Origin: Candidatus Levyibacteriota bacterium
GTDB lineage: Bacteria > Patescibacteriota > Microgenomatia > Levybacterales > UBA12049
Length of the DNA: 15,464 nt
Direction of reading: 5' to 3'
Assembly: GCA_003173995.1 (NCBI GenBank)
Contig: PRDT01000071.1
Location: forward strand, 1 to 15,464
Part shown: positions 12,635 to 15,464 of the stretch, piece by piece
Numbering within the stretch: position 1 is the stretch's first letter
Layout of the letters: each line of letters opens with the position of its first letter
Notes under the pieces: generated by a model
Seen by the model: only the letters and a program-made list of their open reading frames with translations
What the model was told of the DNA's origin: nothing
The model's database searches: none
Position numbers and translations under genes: made by a program

Positions 12635-15464
12635 GCGTGGAACCAAGAGGAGCTTCTTCTGCAGCTTCTTCTGCTTCCTGAGGTGTGTTTTTCCCTTCAA
12701 CTGGGATAAGTCGACCAATAATAACATTTTCTTTAAGACCGATAAGGAAGTCTTCTCGTCCTTCGAGTGCTGCATCAGTCAAGACTTTGGTTGTCTCTTG
12801 GAATGAAGCTGCTGAAAGCCATGAGTCTGAGAAAAGAGCAGCCTTGGTAATACCCAAGATTTGTTGTCGTGCAGTTGCTGGTTCGCCACCTTGTGCGAGT
12901 GTTTCTGCATTTACTTCTTCAAATCGACTTGCTGTAACATGATCACCTGGAACAAGTGGTGTATCTCCAACAGTCTCGATGGCAACCTTGTCAGACATCT
13001 TTCGAAGGATAATTTCGAAATGTTTATCATTAATTGCAATACCTTGTGATTCGTATACTTTCTGTGCTTCAGTCAAGATGTATTGCTGACCAGAAAGGAT
13101 ACCTTTAACTTTGATAACTTCTTTAGGATCAAGATAGCCTCGTGCCAAAGCTGTACCTGCTGCAATTTCTTGACCATCCTTGACTGCGAGTTCTGAAGCA
13201 AGTGGAACGAAGTATTCTTGTACTTCAACTGGCTTCATCTTAGTATTCTTAATAACTATCTTGTAGCCATCATCTGTTGTCTCGATACTAACTTTACCTG
13301 AGATTTCAGCAACTGGGGAAAGATTTTTTGGTGTTCTCATTTCAAACAGTTCTTCAACTCTTGGTAAGCCTTGGGTCACGTCACTCATAACAACTCCTCC
13401 AAAGTGTCGGACACGCATGGTAAGCTGTGTACCTGGTTCTCCGATGGATTGAGCTGCAACGACACCGACTGGTACACCAAAATCAACTGTTTGCTTTGTT
13501 GAGAAATCCCAACCATAACACTTTTGGCAAAGTCCATAGGTCAACTTGCAAGAAAGTGGTGATCTGATAACTACTTCCTCAAGCTCTGCATCCATGATAG
13601 CTTTAGCTGCTTCAGTTGAGATCTCTTCATTTGCCTCAACAATAACTTTTTTGGTCTTTTTATTACTAATCTTTTCTGCTGCAACTCGGCCAGTAATTCG
13701 ATCTGCAAAAGATGATGTTCGCTCTGGATCATTTGCATAGACAGTAATACCTTCTGTGGTACCACAATCTACTTCTCGGATGATGACATCATGAGCTGCA
13801 TCAACAAGTCTTCGGGTAAGATAACCTGCATTAGCGGTCTTCAAAGCTGAGTCAGTCAAACCTTTTCGAGAACCTCTTGCTGAAGCAACGTACTCGAAAA
13901 TTGAAAGACCTTCTCGGAAGTTAGACTTAATAGGAAGTTCAACGATTTTACCCATTGGATCAAGAATAAGACCTCTCATAGCAGAAAGCTGCTTGAGCTG
14001 TTCTTTTCCTGCACGAGCTCCTTCTGAATTAATAATGGTCTTAACAATACTCTTGTCTGTGAGTGAATTCCAGGTAAGGTCTGCAATTTCATCTGTTGTC
14101 TTAAGCCAGACATCATTTGAAAGTCTCTTCTTTTCTTCAATAGTGATAAGTCCTTTTTGATATTCTTCTTCAATCTTTGCAACTTTCTTTTCACCCTCTT
14201 CAATAAGCTTATTTTTCTCTTTAACCATCACATTATCAAAAACAGAGACAGAAATACCTGAGACTGTTGCTCCCCAGAAGCCAAGACTCTTCACTCGGTC
14301 AATAAGATCTGCAACTTCTTGAGATGTGTAGGTTGTAAGAGCTTTGGTAATAAGTCTCTTAATACCTGATGCTTTAATGCCTTCATTCATATATTCCATT
14401 CCTGAAAGAAGGATTTCATTGAATTTAAGTCTTCCAACGGTTGTTTCAATAGTCTCTTGCTTGTTACCATTTTGTACTCTGACCATAATTGGTTGTCGAA
14501 GAGCAACTTTGTGCAAATTGTAAGCAAGAAGTGCTTCATGAAGATCTGCAAAAAGTGGCATATCTTCTTTCTTCAACGACTCATCCATAGTAGTGATGTA
14601 GTAAATACCAAGAGCCATCTCCTTATTTGGAAGGGTAATTGGTGTACCATCAGCTGGCTTTAAGAGATTGTTTTGTGGCATCATAAGCTCAATAGCTTCT
14701 TTTTGTGCCTTCTCAGAAAGTGGAATATGAACAGCCATCTGGTCACCGTCAAAGTCAGCGTTGTAACCTGCACAAACACAAGGGTGAAGTGCGATAGCTG
14801 ATCCTTCGATAAGTCTTGGGAAGAATGCTTGGATACCTAATTTGTGCAATGTAGGAGCACGGTTAAGTAACACAGGGTGATTTCTTGTGATCTCTTCCAA
14901 GATATCAAAGACTTCTGGTGGCCTCTTCTCAATAAATCTCTTTGCACTTTTAATGTTTGGTGCAAATCCTCTTACAATAACTTCTCGCAAAACGAATGGC
15001 TTAAACATCTCAAGAGCCATCTCTTTTGGAAGTCCACATTCGTTAAGCTTGAGTTCTGGTCCAACAACGATAACAGATCGTCCTGAGTAATCAACACGCT
15101 TTCCAAGAAGATTTTGTCGGAAGCGGCCCTGCTTTCCACGAAGCATGTCTGAAAGACTTCGAAGTGGTGAACCAACAACTTGATTTGCTCTCTGAGATGC
15201 ATCAATAAGGGCATCTACTGACTCTTGAAGCATTCTTTTTTCATTTCGAAGAATGATTTCTGGTGCACCAAGAAGCATTAAGTGCTTCAAACGATTATTT
15301 CTATTGATAACTCTTCTATACAAATCATTCAAATCTGATGTTGCAAATCGTCCACCTGCAAGTTGAACCATAGGTCGAAGGTCTGGTGGAATAACTGGCA
15401 AAACAGTGATAATCATTGCTGCTGGATTAACACCAGCTTTTTTCATAGCTTCAATAAGTCGAAG
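12606..15464 (-). CDS. rpoC: RNA polymerase beta' subunit, 3' part (5' end outside window)
   Basis: The reading frame is open to the right edge, so this is the C-terminal 952 residues of a beta' subunit; the internal ATG at 15444-15446 is not the true start. Beta' forms one jaw of RNA polymerase and holds the catalytic site. The catalytic Mg-binding motif NADFDGDQ is at 14739-14762. A second zinc site uses four cysteines (REVDC, SPLSC and LCQKC regions, near 13500-13770). The trigger-loop region reads EPGTQLTMRVRHFGG (about 13390-13440), where most bacteria have TMRTFHIGG: Met, Arg and His are kept, but Phe is replaced by Arg. The C-terminus is an acidic tail rich in Glu and Ala, ending in a TAA. 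rpsL follows 18 bp downstream. Confidence 0.99.
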   Translation of the reverse strand, partial: LRLIEAMKKAGVNPAAMIITVLPVIPPDLRPMVQLAGGRFATSDLNDLYRRVINRNNRLKHLMLLGAPEIILRNEKRMLQESVDALIDASQRANQVVGSPLRSLSDMLRGKQGRFRQNLLGKRVDYSGRSVIVVGPELKLNECGLPKEMALEMFKPFVLREVIVRGFAPNIKSAKRFIEKRPPEVFDILEEITRNHPVLLNRAPTLHKLGIQAFFPRLIEGSAIALHPCVCAGYNADFDGDQMAVHIPLSEKAQKEAIELMMPQNNLLKPADGTPITLPNKEMALGIYYITTMDESLKKEDMPLFADLHEALLAYNLHKVALRQPIMVRVQNGNKQETIETTVGRLKFNEILLSGMEYMNEGIKASGIKRLITKALTTYTSQEVADLIDRVKSLGFWGATVSGISVSVFDNVMVKEKNKLIEEGEKKVAKIEEEYQKGLITIEEKKRLSNDVWLKTTDEIADLTWNSLTDKSIVKTIINSEGARAGKEQLKQLSAMRGLILDPMGKIVELPIKSNFREGLSIFEYVASARGSRKGLTDSALKTANAGYLTRRLVDAAHDVIIREVDCGTTEGITVYANDPERTSSFADRITGRVAAEKISNKKTKKVIVEANEEISTEAAKAIMDAELEEVVIRSPLSCKLTYGLCQKCYGWDFSTKQTVDFGVPVGVVAAQSIGEPGTQLTMRVRHFGGVVMSDVTQGLPRVEELFEMRTPKNLSPVAEISGKVSIETTDDGYKIVIKNTKMKPVEVQEYFVPLASELAVKDGQEIAAGTALARGYLDPKEVIKVKGILSGQQYILTEAQKVYESQGIAINDKHFEIILRKMSDKVAIETVGDTPLVPGDHVTASRFEEVNAETLAQGGEPATARQQILGITKAALFSDSWLSAASFQETTKVLTDAALEGREDFLIGLKENVIIGRLIPVEGKNTPQEAEEAAEEAPLGSTLEVTPQAEV

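Noticed and set aside
15444..15446. True rpoC start at the internal ATG
   Set aside because: The frame stays open to the edge and the encoded residues before it (LRLIEA) match conserved beta' sequence, so the gene continues beyond the window.
27..15464. UGA recoded as glycine (as in Gracilibacteria/Absconditabacteria)
   Set aside because: All genes, including fusA and rpoC, are complete with no in-frame UGA and glycine is encoded by GGN throughout. Only UGA absence at stops remains notable.
1..15464. tRNA or rRNA genes, CRISPR arrays, insertion sequences
   Set aside because: I found no cloverleaf-like sequences, direct repeat arrays, transposase genes or terminal inverted repeats.

Overview
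The window looks like a chromosomal stretch from a Candidate Phyla Radiation (Patescibacteria) bacterium, perhaps a Microgenomates-type lineage. Three kinds of evidence point there. The DNA is moderately A+T-rich and tightly packed. It pairs a probable zinc-ribbon protein with a Cys/Tyr-rich repeat protein of a kind I know mainly from CPR genomes, and carries a stand-alone VirD4/TraG-like ATPase. The core genes (rpoC, rpsL, rpsG, fusA) are clearly bacterial. The standard genetic code applies: fusA, rpoC and all other genes read through without in-frame UGA. The lineage is an inference; no 16S rRNA is present.

Layout, left to right. (1) 27-879, minus: a small four-helix membrane protein followed by a DUF5680-like protein, as a two-gene operon. 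(2) 949-1941, plus: an Rsm22-type ribosomal methyltransferase homologue. (3) 1930-2574, minus: a C39-like cysteine peptidase. (4) 2626-4740, minus: elongation factor G. (5) 4856-6096, plus: a zinc-ribbon protein and a Cys/Tyr-rich repeat protein, two bases apart. (6) 6093-8255, minus: a VirD4/TraG-like ATPase. (7) 8338-9015, plus: a membrane-anchored cyclophilin. (8) 9002-10006, minus: an unrecognised 334-residue protein. (9) 10203-11576, plus: a long, divergent class IV (branched-chain type) aminotransferase. (10) 11680-15464, minus: rpsG, rpsL and the 3' part of rpoC, which runs off the right edge.

The translation and transcription core (rpoC, rpsL, rpsG, fusA) all lies on the minus strand. 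The usual rpsG-fusA adjacency is broken by about 7 kb of mostly accessory genes on both strands. These intervening genes alternate in strand, share divergent promoter regions, and in three of four convergent junctions their 3' ends overlap by 4 to 14 bp, leaving no space for intrinsic terminators.

The most striking pattern is in the promoters. Six first-in-unit genes have a -10 hexamer ending only 6-7 bp before the chosen start codon, a seventh ends 10 bp before, and an eighth ends about 9 bp before. The predicted transcription start therefore falls on or just before the start codon, giving leaderless or near-leaderless mRNAs. fusA and rpsL are exceptions with short leaders, and rpsG, inside an operon, keeps a Shine-Dalgarno sequence. 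This promoter geometry also corrects several starts: two apparent TTG start codons are really the first bases of -35 boxes.
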